A stretch of DNA of 7,714 nt. It comes from Klenkia sp. (GTDB lineage Bacteria; Actinomycetota; Actinomycetes; Mycobacteriales; Geodermatophilaceae). Below are positions 1 to 6,238 of the stretch, piece by piece. The DNA lies in assembly GCA_025966215.1 (NCBI GenBank), contig JAOPVM010000192.1, positions 1 through 7,714 of the forward strand, in the 5' to 3' direction. The position numbers and the translations under genes are program-made. The first letter of the stretch is position 1; the number at the start of each line of letters is the position of its first letter. A model generated the notes under the pieces. That model was given only the letters and a program-made list of their open reading frames with translations, was not told where the DNA came from and searched no databases.

Positions 1-1248
1 GGCGGTGAGCCGGGCGACCTCGGCCTCCCCGGCGGCAGTGCGAGACCTCGCGGCGGCGACCTGACCGGACAACCGGGCGAGGCCCTCCCGCCGGTCGGCC
101 AGGGCCCGGGCCGCGGCCACGAGCGCCCGCTCGGCGGCGGTGAGAGCGGCGTCCAGCTCGGTGCGGGCAGCGACGGCCGCGGCGAGCCGGGACCGCTCGG
201 CGGTGAGCTGACCGGCGAGCTCGGCCTCGGTGGCCTCCACCCGCGAGGCCTCCTCCTCCAGCTGGTCGGGGTCGCGGCCGGTGCCCGCCGGCGCCGCGGG
301 AGCCGACAGGTGCCGGTGGCGCTCGGCGGCCAGCCCGGCCGTGCCGCGGAACCGCTCCCCCAGCGTGGACAGCCGGAACCAGGTGTCCTGCGCGGCGGCC
401 AGCGCCGGTGCGTCCGCGGCCAGCGCGGACTCCAACCCGGCCTGCGCGGTGGCGTCGGCCGCCAGGTCCGCCTCGACCCGGGTGCGGCGCTCCCGGGCGG
501 CCGTCTCGTCGGCCACGTCGGCGTCCAGCGCGGTGCGCAGCGCCACGAGGTCGTCGGCCAGCAGCCGGAGCCGGGCGTCCCGGAGATCGGACTGCACCGC
601 GGCAGCACGCCGGGCCACCTCGGCCTGCCGGCCCAGCGGCTTGAGCTGGCGACGCAGCTCGGCGGTGAGGTCGGCCAGCCGGTCGAGGTTGGCTGCCATC
701 GCGGTGAGCTTGCGGAGCGCCTTCTCCTTGCGCTTGCGGTGCTTGAGGACCCCGGCCGCCTCCTCGATGAGGCCCCGGCGGTCCGCCGGACGCCCGGACA
801 GCACCGCGTCGAGCTGGCCCTGCCCGACGATGACGTGCATCTCCCGGCCGATGCCGGAGTCGCTGAGCAGTTCCTGGACGTCGAGCAGCCGGACCTTGTC
901 GCCGTTGATCTCGTACTCGCTCTCCCCGGAGCGGTACATGCGGCGGGTGATCGACACCTCGGTGTAGTCGATCGGCAGCGCCCCGTCGGCATTGTAGATC
1001 GTCAGCGTCACCTCGGCGCGGCCCAGCGCGGCGCGCCCGGCGGTGCCGGCGAAGATGACGTCCTCCATCTTCCCGCCGCGCAGGCTCTTGGCGCCCTGCT
1101 CGCCGAGCACCCAGGCGATGGCGTCGACGACGTTGGACTTGCCCGACCCGTTGGGGCCGACGACGGCGGTGATCCCGGGTTCGAGCCGCATCGTCGTCGT
1201 CGACGCGAAGGACTTGAAGCCCTTGAGCGTCAGCGCTGCCAGATGCAC
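1..1248 (-). CDS. smc: Chromosome segregation ATPase SMC (N-terminal part; 3' end outside window)
   Basis: SMC is the ATPase core of bacterial condensin and works with ScpA and ScpB to organise and segregate the chromosome. The first 416 codons are present; full-length proteins are about 1,200 residues. The N-terminal half of the ATPase head is complete: LKGFKSFA (8-15), Walker A GPNGSGKS at 31-38, the motif [21 protein letters not shown], and the Q-loop region [14 protein letters not shown] followed by [12 protein letters not shown]. After this the sequence becomes Ala/Glu/Arg/Leu-rich and forms the first coiled-coil arm to the window edge. The hinge, signature motif and Walker B are not in view. 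The GTG at 1248-1246 is the first possible start, because an in-frame TGA lies two codons upstream (1254-1252). No good ribosome-binding site is visible, so coupling to the small gene ending 11 bases upstream is likely. Confidence 0.97.
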   Translation of the reverse strand, partial: MHLAALTLKGFKSFASTTTMRLEPGITAVVGPNGSGKSNVVDAIAWVLGEQGAKSLRGGKMEDVIFAGTAGRAALGRAEVTLTIYNADGALPIDYTEVSITRRMYRSGESEYEINGDKVRLLDVQELLSDSGIGREMHVIVGQGQLDAVLSGRPADRRGLIEEAAGVLKHRKRKEKALRKLTAMAANLDRLADLTAELRRQLKPLGRQAEVARRAAAVQSDLRDARLRLLADDLVALRTALDADVADETAARERRTRVEADLAADATAQAGLESALAADAPALAAAQDTWFRLSTLGERFRGTAGLAAERHRHLSAPAAPAGTGRDPDQLEEEASRVEATEAELAGQLTAERSRLAAAVAARTELDAALTAAERALVAAARALADRREGLARLSGQVAAARSRTAAGEAEVARLTA

Positions 1249-1259
1249 GGCTCAGGACG

Positions 1260-1448
1260 TTAGCGGGAGAGGGCGGGCTCCTCGGCGGCCATCGCCAGCA
1301 GCTCGCGGGCGATGACGGCGTCACGCTCGGCGCGCAGCTGCGCGACCTCGGCCTCCAGGCGCGCGACGCGGGAGCGGAGCACCGCGACCTCCTCGGCTGC
1401 CCGCAGGTCCCGGGGGGCGACGACGTGTCCGAACAGGGCCTTGGCCAT
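1260..1448 (-). CDS. Small conserved coiled-coil protein upstream of smc
   Basis: This 62-residue protein has no assigned function. It starts MAKALFGHVVAPRDLRAAEE, continues as a predicted coiled coil with leucines and valines in heptad-like spacing (VAVLRSRVARLEAEVAQLRA, 21-40), and ends AAEEPALSR. From memory, small actinobacterial hypotheticals with a MAKALLGH-like start and an EPAL-type end exist, so I treat it as a real gene; that recollection was not checked. The ATG at 1448 is preferred because it begins the recognisable part. AGAGG lies 10 bases upstream, rather far. The frame remains open upstream to 1604, but that stretch is Pro/Gly-rich and looks non-coding. smc starts 11 bases after the TAA stop, so the two are probably one transcript. 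There is no membrane segment or signal peptide. Confidence 0.72.
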   Translation of the reverse strand: MAKALFGHVVAPRDLRAAEEVAVLRSRVARLEAEVAQLRAERDAVIARELLAMAAEEPALSR

Positions 1449-1543
1449 GGCGCAGCGGCCTCTTTCGTGCGAGGTGGTCCCGCGGCGTCCTCGGGCCGGG
1501 CAGCGGGGCTGCACCGGGGCGGGTGGCGCGGGTGGGTGCCCCC

Positions 1544-1573
1544 AGGGTGACAGGCCCCGGGAGCCACCGTCAA
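1544..1573 (-). promoter_or_regulatory. Possible promoter for the small-ORF-smc unit
   Basis: In the 152-bp gap between acyP and the next gene, the minus strand has TTGACG (1573-1568), five of six matches to the -35 consensus. After an 18-base spacer comes CACCCT (1549-1544), a poor -10 that keeps only the A and final T of TAnnnT. Placement just after a hairpin and upstream of smc makes a promoter plausible, but the -10 is weak. Confidence 0.3.
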
Positions 1574-1579
1574 CGTGCG

Positions 1580-1596
1580 GACCCCCAGGAGGGGTC
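1580..1596 (-). terminator. Hairpin just after acyP (possible weak terminator)
   Basis: Four bases after the acyP stop, the minus strand reads GACCCC, a five-base loop TCCTG, then GGGGTC: a perfect 6-bp GC-rich stem. No T-run follows, so it is not a classical intrinsic terminator. Actinobacteria often use hairpins lacking a T-tract, and it sits where the mutM-acyP unit ends. It could equally be a transcript-end stabiliser or chance in GC-rich DNA. Confidence 0.35.
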
Positions 1597-1600
1597 GAGC

Positions 1601-1870
1601 TCACGCGGTGGTGAAGCCCTGCTCGCCGCGCGGGTCCTCGTCGGCGACGGCCACCCCGGTGGGCCGGCCGGCCGCGCCCGGTCCGGTCAGCATGCGGAGG
1701 ACGGCCAGCACGTCGTCGTCGCGCCCCTCGAGGACGACCTCGACCCGCCCGTCGGCCAGGTTGGTCGCCGACCCGGCGAGCCCCCGGTCCTGCGCCTGGC
1801 CTCGGACGAACCAGCGGTACCCGACGCCCTGCACCTCACCGGAGACCAGGGCGCGCACCCGGCGGGTCAC
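1601..1870 (-). CDS. acyP: Acylphosphatase
   Basis: Acylphosphatase hydrolyses the carboxyl-phosphate bond of small acyl phosphates; its cellular role in bacteria is not well defined. The 89-residue product has family-typical length. The signature [13 protein letters not shown] (10-22) supplies the phosphate-binding arginine R19. N37 in [15 protein letters not shown] lies 18 residues later, the same spacing as the catalytic Arg/Asn pair of characterised enzymes. The C-terminus, EDPRGEQGF, is also typical. The GTG start overlaps the mutM stop as GTGA, consistent with translational coupling. This small gene is often found between mutM and smc in Actinobacteria. Confidence 0.95.
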   Translation of the reverse strand: MTRRVRALVSGEVQGVGYRWFVRGQAQDRGLAGSATNLADGRVEVVLEGRDDDVLAVLRMLTGPGAAGRPTGVAVADEDPRGEQGFTTA

Positions 1871-2739
1871 CGCCGGGCCCGGGGCCGCGGCTGACAGACC
1901 GGGCAGCTGTAGCGGGAGCGGTTCATGAAGGACTCCCGCCGGATCGGGGTACCGCAGCGCGGGCACGGGCGGTCGAGCTGGCCGTAGACCGCCAGCGACC
2001 GCGAGAAGTACCCGCTCTGGCCGTTGACGTCGACGTACAGGGAGTCGAAGGAGGTGCCGCCCTGGGCGAGGGACTGGGTGAGCACGTCGCGGACGCCGGC
2101 GAGCAGGTCGGCCACCTGGGCGCGGGTCAGCGTGTCGGTGGGCCGGGCGCCGTGCAGCTTCGCCCGCCACAACGACTCGTCGGCGTAGATGTTGCCCACC
2201 CCGCCGATCAGGGTCTGATCCAGCAGGGCCCGCTTGACCTCGGTCCTCCGCCGCCGGATGGCCGCGGTGAACGCCTCGGTGTCGAAGTCGGGCTCCAGCG
2301 GGTCGATCGCGATGTGCGCCAACCGCGTCGGGACGTCGTCGGGGTCGGGGGTGTCTTCGACGGCGAGGCCGCCGAAGGTCCGCTGGTCGACGAAGCGCAG
2401 CTCGCGGCCGCCGTCGGAGAACACGAACCGGGCCCGCAGGTGCTTCTCGGTGGGCTCCTCGGGCTTCTCCACCAGCAGCTGGCCGCTCATCCCCAGGTGG
2501 GCGACCAGGGCCCGACCCACCGGCTCGCCGTCCCGGGTCAGCGGCAGCCACAGGTACTTGCCGCGCCGGTGCGCCGCGGCCACCGTGACCCCGGTCAGCG
2601 CGGCGGTGAAGTCACCGGCGCCCTCCAGGTGCCGGCGAACGGCCCGGGGGTGGCGCACCTCCACCGAGGCGATCGTGCGCCCGGCGACCCAGCGGGCCAG
2701 ACCGCGCCGGACGACCTCGACCTCGGGCAGCTCGGGCAC
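1867..2739 (-). CDS. mutM: Formamidopyrimidine-DNA glycosylase (Fpg/MutM)
   Basis: MutM removes oxidised purines such as 8-oxoguanine and FaPy from DNA and cleaves the resulting abasic site. The 290-residue protein has the full catalytic set. It begins PELPEVE, with the N-terminal proline nucleophile exposed after Met removal and the adjacent glutamate. The catalytic lysine is K61 (RRGKYLW). HLGMSGQL follows at 81-88 and [10 protein letters not shown] at 115-124. The helix-two-turn-helix is [20 protein letters not shown] (172-191). The C-terminal zinc finger has C259, C262, C279 and C282 (C-x2-C-x16-C-x2-C), with the conserved arginine at R274, five residues before the third cysteine. The intact zinc finger and PELPE start favour Fpg over Nei/endonuclease VIII. 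It starts with GTG 3 bases after rnc, and its stop overlaps acyP as GTGA. Confidence 0.96.
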   Translation of the reverse strand: MPELPEVEVVRRGLARWVAGRTIASVEVRHPRAVRRHLEGAGDFTAALTGVTVAAAHRRGKYLWLPLTRDGEPVGRALVAHLGMSGQLLVEKPEEPTEKHLRARFVFSDGGRELRFVDQRTFGGLAVEDTPDPDDVPTRLAHIAIDPLEPDFDTEAFTAAIRRRRTEVKRALLDQTLIGGVGNIYADESLWRAKLHGARPTDTLTRAQVADLLAGVRDVLTQSLAQGGTSFDSLYVDVNGQSGYFSRSLAVYGQLDRPCPRCGTPIRRESFMNRSRYSCPVCQPRPRARR

Positions 2740-2742
2740 GGC

Positions 2743-3480
2743 TCAGCCCTGGGTGACGGCGGAGAGGGCGCGCCAGGCGTTCTCGGCCGCCATCTGCTCG
2801 GCGGCCTTCTTGGTCCGACCGTGCCCGCTCCCCCGCACCTGACCGCCCAGCAGGACGGCGGCGGTGAAGCTCTTGGCGTGGTCAGGACCCTCGGACTCGA
2901 TCTCGTACACCGGCGCGCCCAGCCCCTGGGTGCTGCCCAGCTCCTGCAGGCTGGTCTTCCAGTCCAGCCCCGCACCCCGGGTGGAGGACTCCACCAGCAG
3001 CGGGTCGAACAGCCGGTGCACGATCGCGGCCGCGGCGTCCAGGCCCCGACCCACGTGCACGGCCCCCAGCAACGCCTCCAGGGCGTCGGCCAGGATCGAG
3101 TCCTTCTCCCGTCCCCCCGTGCTGGTCTCCCCGCGCCCGAGCAGCAGGTGCGGCCCGACGCCGCCGTCCCCGAGGGACCGGGCGACCCCCGCGAGGGAGG
3201 TCATGTTCACCACCGAGGCACGCAGCTTGGCCAGCTGCCCCTCGGGCAGGTCGGGCTGGCTGCGGTACAGCTCGTCGGTGACCACGAGGCCCAGCACCGA
3301 GTCGCCCAGGAACTCCAGGCGCTCGTTGGTGGGCAGGCCGCCGTGCTCGTAGGCGTAGGAGCGGTGGGTCAGCGCCAACGCCAACAGGCCGCCGGGCAGC
3401 GTGACGCCCAGGGCGTCACGCAGCCAGTCGGCGGCCCGTGCGGCGTGCTCGGCGCCACCAGGGGTGGTCGATCCGGTCAC
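2743..3480 (-). CDS. rnc: Ribonuclease III
   Basis: RNase III cuts double-stranded RNA and matures 16S and 23S rRNA precursors and some mRNAs. From the chosen start the protein has 245 residues, typical for Actinobacteria. The catalytic domain carries the signature [12 protein letters not shown] (52-63). The predicted metal-binding and catalytic residues are all present: E53, E56, D60, D132 and E135 (the last two in [10 protein letters not shown]). A C-terminal double-stranded-RNA-binding domain begins at DWKTSLQEL (173-181), continues through [15 protein letters not shown], and ends with [16 protein letters not shown]. The GTG at 3480 was chosen as the first plausible start after the rpmF stop, 35 bases away. 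The frame is open further upstream into rpmF but has no better start codon there. No strong ribosome-binding site is visible. mutM starts 3 bases after the stop. Confidence 0.96.
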   Translation of the reverse strand: MTGSTTPGGAEHAARAADWLRDALGVTLPGGLLALALTHRSYAYEHGGLPTNERLEFLGDSVLGLVVTDELYRSQPDLPEGQLAKLRASVVNMTSLAGVARSLGDGGVGPHLLLGRGETSTGGREKDSILADALEALLGAVHVGRGLDAAAAIVHRLFDPLLVESSTRGAGLDWKTSLQELGSTQGLGAPVYEIESEGPDHAKSFTAAVLLGGQVRGSGHGRTKKAAEQMAAENAWRALSAVTQG

Positions 3481-3515
3481 GACGGGGTCGTGCTGGGGTG
3501 CTCGGTCGCGCGTGG

Positions 3516-3695
3516 TCAGACCGCGATGACCTGACGGCCGTCGTACTGGCCGCAGGTCGGGCACGCGATGTGCGGGGGCTTGAGCTCACCGCACGCGCGG
3601 TTCGGGCACGGCGCCAGGGTGGGGGCCGTGGCCTTCCACTGCGAGCGACGCGAGCGGGTGTTCGAGCGCGACAGGCGCCTCTTCGGGACAGCCAC
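3516..3695 (-). CDS. rpmF: 50S ribosomal protein L32
   Basis: L32 (bL32) is a small zinc-ribbon protein of the large ribosomal subunit. The 59-residue sequence starts (M)[20 protein letters not shown], a near-canonical L32 N-terminus, and ends YDGRQVIAV. Four cysteines are present at 30, 35, 45 and 48, so this is a zinc-containing (C+) form. The first knuckle reads C-P-N-R-A-C, a C-x4-C spacing instead of the usual C-x2-C; the second is the ordinary CPTC. The GTG start follows the DUF177 stop by 2 bases and is preceded by a strong AAGGAG. rnc follows after 35 bases. The DUF177-rpmF-rnc order is a widely conserved bacterial arrangement. Confidence 0.96.
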   Translation of the reverse strand: MAVPKRRLSRSNTRSRRSQWKATAPTLAPCPNRACGELKPPHIACPTCGQYDGRQVIAV

Positions 3696-3697
3696 GG

Positions 3698-4291
3698 TCA
3701 GTTCTCCTTCGATGGGGTGAAACGGTCGGCGAGCCCGGCCCAACGTGGGTCGAGCACCTCGTGCGAGTGGTCGTCCGGGAGGTCGTCGAGCCGCAGGCCG
3801 CAGTCGACGCACAGACCCGAGCAGTCCGGGGTGCAGGTGGGCGAGAGCGGCAGCGTCAGGACCACGGTGTCCCGGACGAGCGGCGCGAGGTCGAGGAAGT
3901 CGCCGTCGATCCGGCGCACCTCGTCCTCCTCGCTGGTGGCTTCGGTGGTGCTGCCCTCGTAGGCGTAGAGCTCCTGCACGTCGAGGGTCAGCGAGTCCTC
4001 GATGGGCTCGAGGCAGCGCGCGCACTGGCCGGCGACCGGGGCGACGACCTCGCCGGTGACGAGCACGCCCTCCATGACCGACTCCAGCCGCAGGTGCAGC
4101 GCGACGGGGGCGCCCTCGGGCACCCCGATCATCTCCACGCCCCAGCCCTCGCGGGCCGGCACCGAGCGCTCGAGGTCGCGCATGCTGCCCGCGCGCCGAC
4201 CGAGCTCGCGGAGGTCGACCTTCCACGGGTCGGCGGCGGGGCGCCGGTCCGTGGACGCGGCGCCTCGGCGGTGCGAGGAGGCAGCAGGCAT
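3698..4291 (-). CDS. DUF177 (YceD-like) family protein
   Basis: The 197-residue product belongs to the DUF177/YceD family. Members are usually encoded next to rpmF; in bacteria and plant plastids they are linked to 23S rRNA and large-subunit accumulation, though the mechanism is poorly defined. Family features seen are [16 protein letters not shown] (about 25-40), [21 protein letters not shown], and six cysteines: CARC at 90-93 and a cluster at C153, C157, C161 and C164 (CTPDC, then CVDC). The cysteine pattern suggests metal binding, which is an inference. An acidic linker (TSEEDE) precedes the second cluster. I chose the ATG at 4291-4289 because the conserved part begins shortly after it; no strong ribosome-binding site marks it. 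A GTG at 4336 would add 15 low-complexity residues. rpmF starts 2 bases after the stop, so the two are almost certainly co-translated. Confidence 0.9.
   Translation of the reverse strand: MPAASSHRRGAASTDRRPAADPWKVDLRELGRRAGSMRDLERSVPAREGWGVEMIGVPEGAPVALHLRLESVMEGVLVTGEVVAPVAGQCARCLEPIEDSLTLDVQELYAYEGSTTEATSEEDEVRRIDGDFLDLAPLVRDTVVLTLPLSPTCTPDCSGLCVDCGLRLDDLPDDHSHEVLDPRWAGLADRFTPSKEN
3704..3709 (-). promoter_or_regulatory. Ribosome-binding site AAGGAG for rpmF
   Basis: AAGGAG lies 8 bases before the rpmF GTG, within the last codons of the DUF177 gene, and fixes the rpmF start. Confidence 0.75.
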
Positions 4292-4360
4292 GAGGTCACT
4301 CGTCGATCGGGGGCGGGGGGTCGACCGCGACGGCACAGGCGTGGCGCGCGGGAGCAGCCC

Positions 4361-4366
4361 AGGTTA
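4361..4366 (-). promoter_or_regulatory. Possible -10 element (TAACCT) ahead of the DUF177-rpmF-rnc cluster
   Basis: The 133-bp gap between sepIVA and the DUF177 gene (4292-4424) is the second longest non-coding stretch here. It contains TAACCT, which fits the actinobacterial TAnnnT -10 pattern, but no convincing -35 box lies 16-18 bases upstream (TGCCCG at 17). A start site near 4354 would give a leader of about 60 bases before the ATG at 4291. I saw no clear terminator after sepIVA in this gap. The call is weak. Confidence 0.3.
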
Positions 4367-4424
4367 CCCCAGCGGGTCGGGGGCGGGCAGCGAGGGCAGG
4401 GTCACCCCCGCAGCGTCGCCCGGG

Positions 4425-5114
4425 TCAGGGCTGACGCAGCTGCTTCCGGGCGGCCTCGACCGAGCGGACCATGTGGCCCAGGGTGGTGCCGAAGTCGGCC
4501 AGCCGGCTGTCCACGTACTCGTCGACCTCGGCGCGCATCCGGGAGACCTCGGCCGCGGTCTGCTCGCCGAGCTCGTCGGAGCGCGCCACCGCCCCCCGGT
4601 AGACCTCGGTCTCGGTGACCAGCCGGTCGTGCTCGGCCTGCCCTGCGGCCACCAGGGCGGCGGCCTGTCGCTGGGCGTCGGCCAGCAGCGCGGCGTGCCG
4701 GGCCTCGGCGTCGGCGAGCACCCGCTCGGCCTCCGCGTCGGCGCGGGCCAGCAGGTCCTCCACCTGGGCCTGGGCCTGGGTGATCAGGTCGTCGCGCTGC
4801 CGGCGGGCGGTGCCGACCAGCTCGTCGTGCTGCCGGCGGGCGGTGGCGACGGTCTGCTCGCTCTCGGCGCGGGTGCGACCGGTGAGCCGCTCCGCCTCGG
4901 CCTGGGCCTGCTCGAGGATCTCGGTGCGCTGCTCGACGATCGTCCCGGCCTGCTGGACCTCCTCGGGGAGGCCTTCCCGCAGGTCGTCGAGCAGGTCGAG
5001 CAGGTGGTCCCGCGGGACCATGCAGGAGCTGGACATCGGGACGCTGCGGGCGTTCTCGATCACCGAGGCCAGCTCGTCGACCACCTCGTAGAGCCGGTAC
5101 ACGACCTCGGTCAC
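4425..5114 (-). CDS. sepIVA: SepIVA-like septation protein (DivIVA-related coiled coil)
   Basis: This 229-residue protein resembles mycobacterial SepIVA (Rv2927c in M. tuberculosis, MSMEG_2416 in M. smegmatis), a cytoplasmic DivIVA-domain factor needed for septation and linked to intracellular membrane organisation. The assignment rests on recalled similarity. The N-terminus has YRLYEVVDELASVIENAR followed by VPMSSSCMVPR (about 6-35), and the C-terminus has VDEYVDSRLADF (197-208), which match the family's ends. Residues 65-174 form ten consecutive 11-residue units with the pattern xLhxxAxxxxx (for example DLLARADAEAE, RVLADAEARHA), giving a long Ala/Glu/Arg/Gln coiled coil. There is no membrane segment. 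The GTG start overlaps the upstream 26-codon ORF as GTGA and has a GAGGAA site. The gene lies downstream of coaD and upstream of the DUF177 cluster. Function is inferred from the family; the residues needed for SepIVA activity cannot be judged here. Confidence 0.85.
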   Translation of the reverse strand: MTEVVYRLYEVVDELASVIENARSVPMSSSCMVPRDHLLDLLDDLREGLPEEVQQAGTIVEQRTEILEQAQAEAERLTGRTRAESEQTVATARRQHDELVGTARRQRDDLITQAQAQVEDLLARADAEAERVLADAEARHAALLADAQRQAAALVAAGQAEHDRLVTETEVYRGAVARSDELGEQTAAEVSRMRAEVDEYVDSRLADFGTTLGHMVRSVEAARKQLRQP

Positions 5115-5191
5115 GACGCTTCCTCGCTGGCGCTCGTCAACGCCGTGTCCGGGGGTGCGGTGTCTTCGCGTGCCCTCGCGAGCTCGGTCAC
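5111..5191 (-). CDS. Possible 26-codon small ORF between coaD and sepIVA
   Basis: This is a short candidate gene, not a recognised family. It starts with GTG at 5191-5189, forming GTGA with the coaD stop, and ends with TGA at 5113-5111, forming GTGA with the sepIVA start. It therefore exactly fills the space between the two genes. The predicted peptide begins MTELARARED and ends TSASEEAS. It is acidic toward its C-terminus, rich in Ala, Thr and Glu, and has no cysteine, signal peptide or membrane segment. Its strongest support is an AAGGAG box five bases before the start codon. It may encode a real peptide, act only as a translated coupling leader that carries ribosomes from coaD to sepIVA, or be chance. 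The reading frame is also open further upstream inside coaD, which is common at this GC content and weakens the case. Confidence 0.4.
   Translation of the reverse strand: MTELARAREDTAPPDTALTSASEEAS
5120..5125 (-). promoter_or_regulatory. Ribosome-binding site GAGGAA for sepIVA
   Basis: GAGGAA lies five bases before the sepIVA GTG at 5114-5112, within the last codons of the 26-codon ORF. It supports this GTG as the sepIVA start. Confidence 0.55.
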
Positions 5192-5676
5192 GTGCACTCC
5201 TTCTCGGTGCGCTTCTGGACCAGCCGGGCGTTCACGGCCGCAGGTACCAGGTGCGAGACGTCGCCACCGAAGGCGGCGATCTGCTTGACCAGACTGGAGG
5301 ACAGGTGCCCCACCTGGGGGGCGGTGGGCACGAAGAGGGTCTCCACGCCGGCCAGCTCGCGGTTCATCTGGGCCATCTGCAGCTCGTACTCGAAGTCCCC
5401 GACTGCTCGCAGGCCCTTGACGACCACCGGTACGTCGTTGCGCTGGCACCAGTGCACCAGCAGCCCGGAGAACGAGGTGACGACGACGTTGGGCAGCTCG
5501 GCGGTCGCCTCGCGCAGCAGCGCCATCCGCTCCTCGACGTCGAAGAGCCCCGCCTTGCCCGGGTTCACCAGGACGGCGACGACCAGCTCGTCGTAGAGCG
5601 CCGAGGCCCGGCCGATGACGTCGACGTGCCCGTTGGTGACCGGGTCGAACGACCCCGGACAGACCGCCCGCCTCAT
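5188..5676 (-). CDS. coaD: Phosphopantetheine adenylyltransferase CoaD
   Basis: CoaD joins 4'-phosphopantetheine and ATP to give dephospho-CoA and pyrophosphate, the penultimate step of coenzyme A synthesis in the cytoplasm. The 162-residue protein has the normal family size and a nucleotidyltransferase fold. It begins with CPGSFDPVTNGHVDVI, which holds the (T/H)xGH nucleotide-binding motif as TNGH at 14-17. It continues with KGLRAVGDFEYELQMAQMN at 87-105 and the SSSLVK motif at 126-131. The ATG start lies 7 bases after the rsmD stop, with a GAGGT ribosome-binding site at 5685-5681 inside the end of rsmD. The C-terminus (QKRTEKECT) is encoded by bases that also form a strong AAGGAG ribosome-binding site for the next reading frame. 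The stop TGA overlaps a downstream GTG as GTGA. Confidence 0.97.
   Translation of the reverse strand: MRRAVCPGSFDPVTNGHVDVIGRASALYDELVVAVLVNPGKAGLFDVEERMALLREATAELPNVVVTSFSGLLVHWCQRNDVPVVVKGLRAVGDFEYELQMAQMNRELAGVETLFVPTAPQVGHLSSSLVKQIAAFGGDVSHLVPAAVNARLVQKRTEKECT
5197..5202 (-). promoter_or_regulatory. Strong ribosome-binding site AAGGAG inside the 3' end of coaD
   Basis: AAGGAG sits five bases before the GTG at 5191-5189. It is one of the best Shine-Dalgarno matches in the window and lies in the last codons of coaD. It would initiate the 26-codon ORF rather than sepIVA, whose start is 77 bases further downstream. Confidence 0.5.
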
Positions 5677-5683
5677 GCTGACC

Positions 5684-6238
5684 TCACGGAGCGCGACCGT
5701 ACCGGAGGACGGCCTCCCCGTAGCGCCGCTCGCGCAGTCCCAGCAGGGGTGTCGGCCACTCCCAGTCGCGGTCCCGGGACGACCGCTCCACCACGAGGAC
5801 GGCCTCGGGAGCGAGCCAGCCCTGGTCGTGCAGCGCCAGCAGCACGCCCTGCACCACCGGGGTCTCCACCGCGTACGGCGGGTCGGCGACGACGACGTCG
5901 AACGGCGCGTCGGCCGGGCGGCCCACCACCGCCGGCACCGAGCCGACCACCACCCGGGCCCCGGGCAGACCCAGCGCGGCCACGTTGGCCCGCAGCACCG
6001 GCACCACCTTCGGCCCGGATTCCACGAACACCGCCTCGGCCGCCCCGCGGGAGAGCGCCTCGAGCCCGATCGCCCCGGACCCGGCGTAGAGGTCGAGCAC
6101 CCGGGCGCCCTCGAGCCCGGTCAGCGTGGCCAGGGAGTTGAACATCGCCTCCCGGGCCCGGTCCCCGGTCGGGCGCACCCCGCTGGCCGGCACCTGCAGC
6201 CGACGCCCGCGCGCGGTCCCGGCGATCACCCGGGTCAC
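5684..6238 (-). CDS. rsmD: 16S rRNA (guanine(966)-N(2))-methyltransferase RsmD
   Basis: RsmD transfers a methyl group from S-adenosylmethionine to N2 of G966 (E. coli numbering) in 16S rRNA during small-subunit assembly. The 184-residue product has the usual family length. Visible motifs are the N-terminal RVIAGTARGRRL, then RPTGDRAREAMFNSL (22-36), the SAM-binding motif VLDLYAGSGAIGLEALSRGA (47-66), and the catalytic DPPY of N-methyltransferases (119-122). The GTG start at 6238-6236 was chosen because the conserved N-terminus begins there. It forms a GTGA overlap with the recG stop, which suggests translational coupling. The frame is open further upstream inside recG, but that extension is Arg/Gly/Ala-rich shadow sequence with no family match. 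coaD starts 7 bases after the stop; rsmD-coaD is a very common pair in Actinobacteria and Firmicutes. Confidence 0.96.
   Translation of the reverse strand: MTRVIAGTARGRRLQVPASGVRPTGDRAREAMFNSLATLTGLEGARVLDLYAGSGAIGLEALSRGAAEAVFVESGPKVVPVLRANVAALGLPGARVVVGSVPAVVGRPADAPFDVVVADPPYAVETPVVQGVLLALHDQGWLAPEAVLVVERSSRDRDWEWPTPLLGLRERRYGEAVLRYGRAP

Noticed and set aside
310..1263. A 317-codon plus-strand frame opposite smc
   Set aside because: The minus strand encodes an unmistakable SMC head across the same bases. The plus-strand product is low-complexity Gly/Arg/Pro with no family features.
2152..3534. A 460-codon open frame on the plus strand opposite mutM and rnc
   Set aside because: It runs antisense to two confidently identified genes, is rich in Gly, Gln, Val and Pro, and has no recognisable domain. 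Long antisense frames are expected at this GC content.
4398..4420. A terminator hairpin directly after sepIVA
   Set aside because: Only a three-base GGG/CCC pairing around TGA could be found near the stop, with no T-run; too weak to call.
5192..5449. A longer version of the 26-codon ORF starting inside coaD
   Set aside because: The upstream part lies wholly within coaD, is Arg/Gly-rich shadow sequence, and lacks the strong ribosome-binding site found at the internal GTG.
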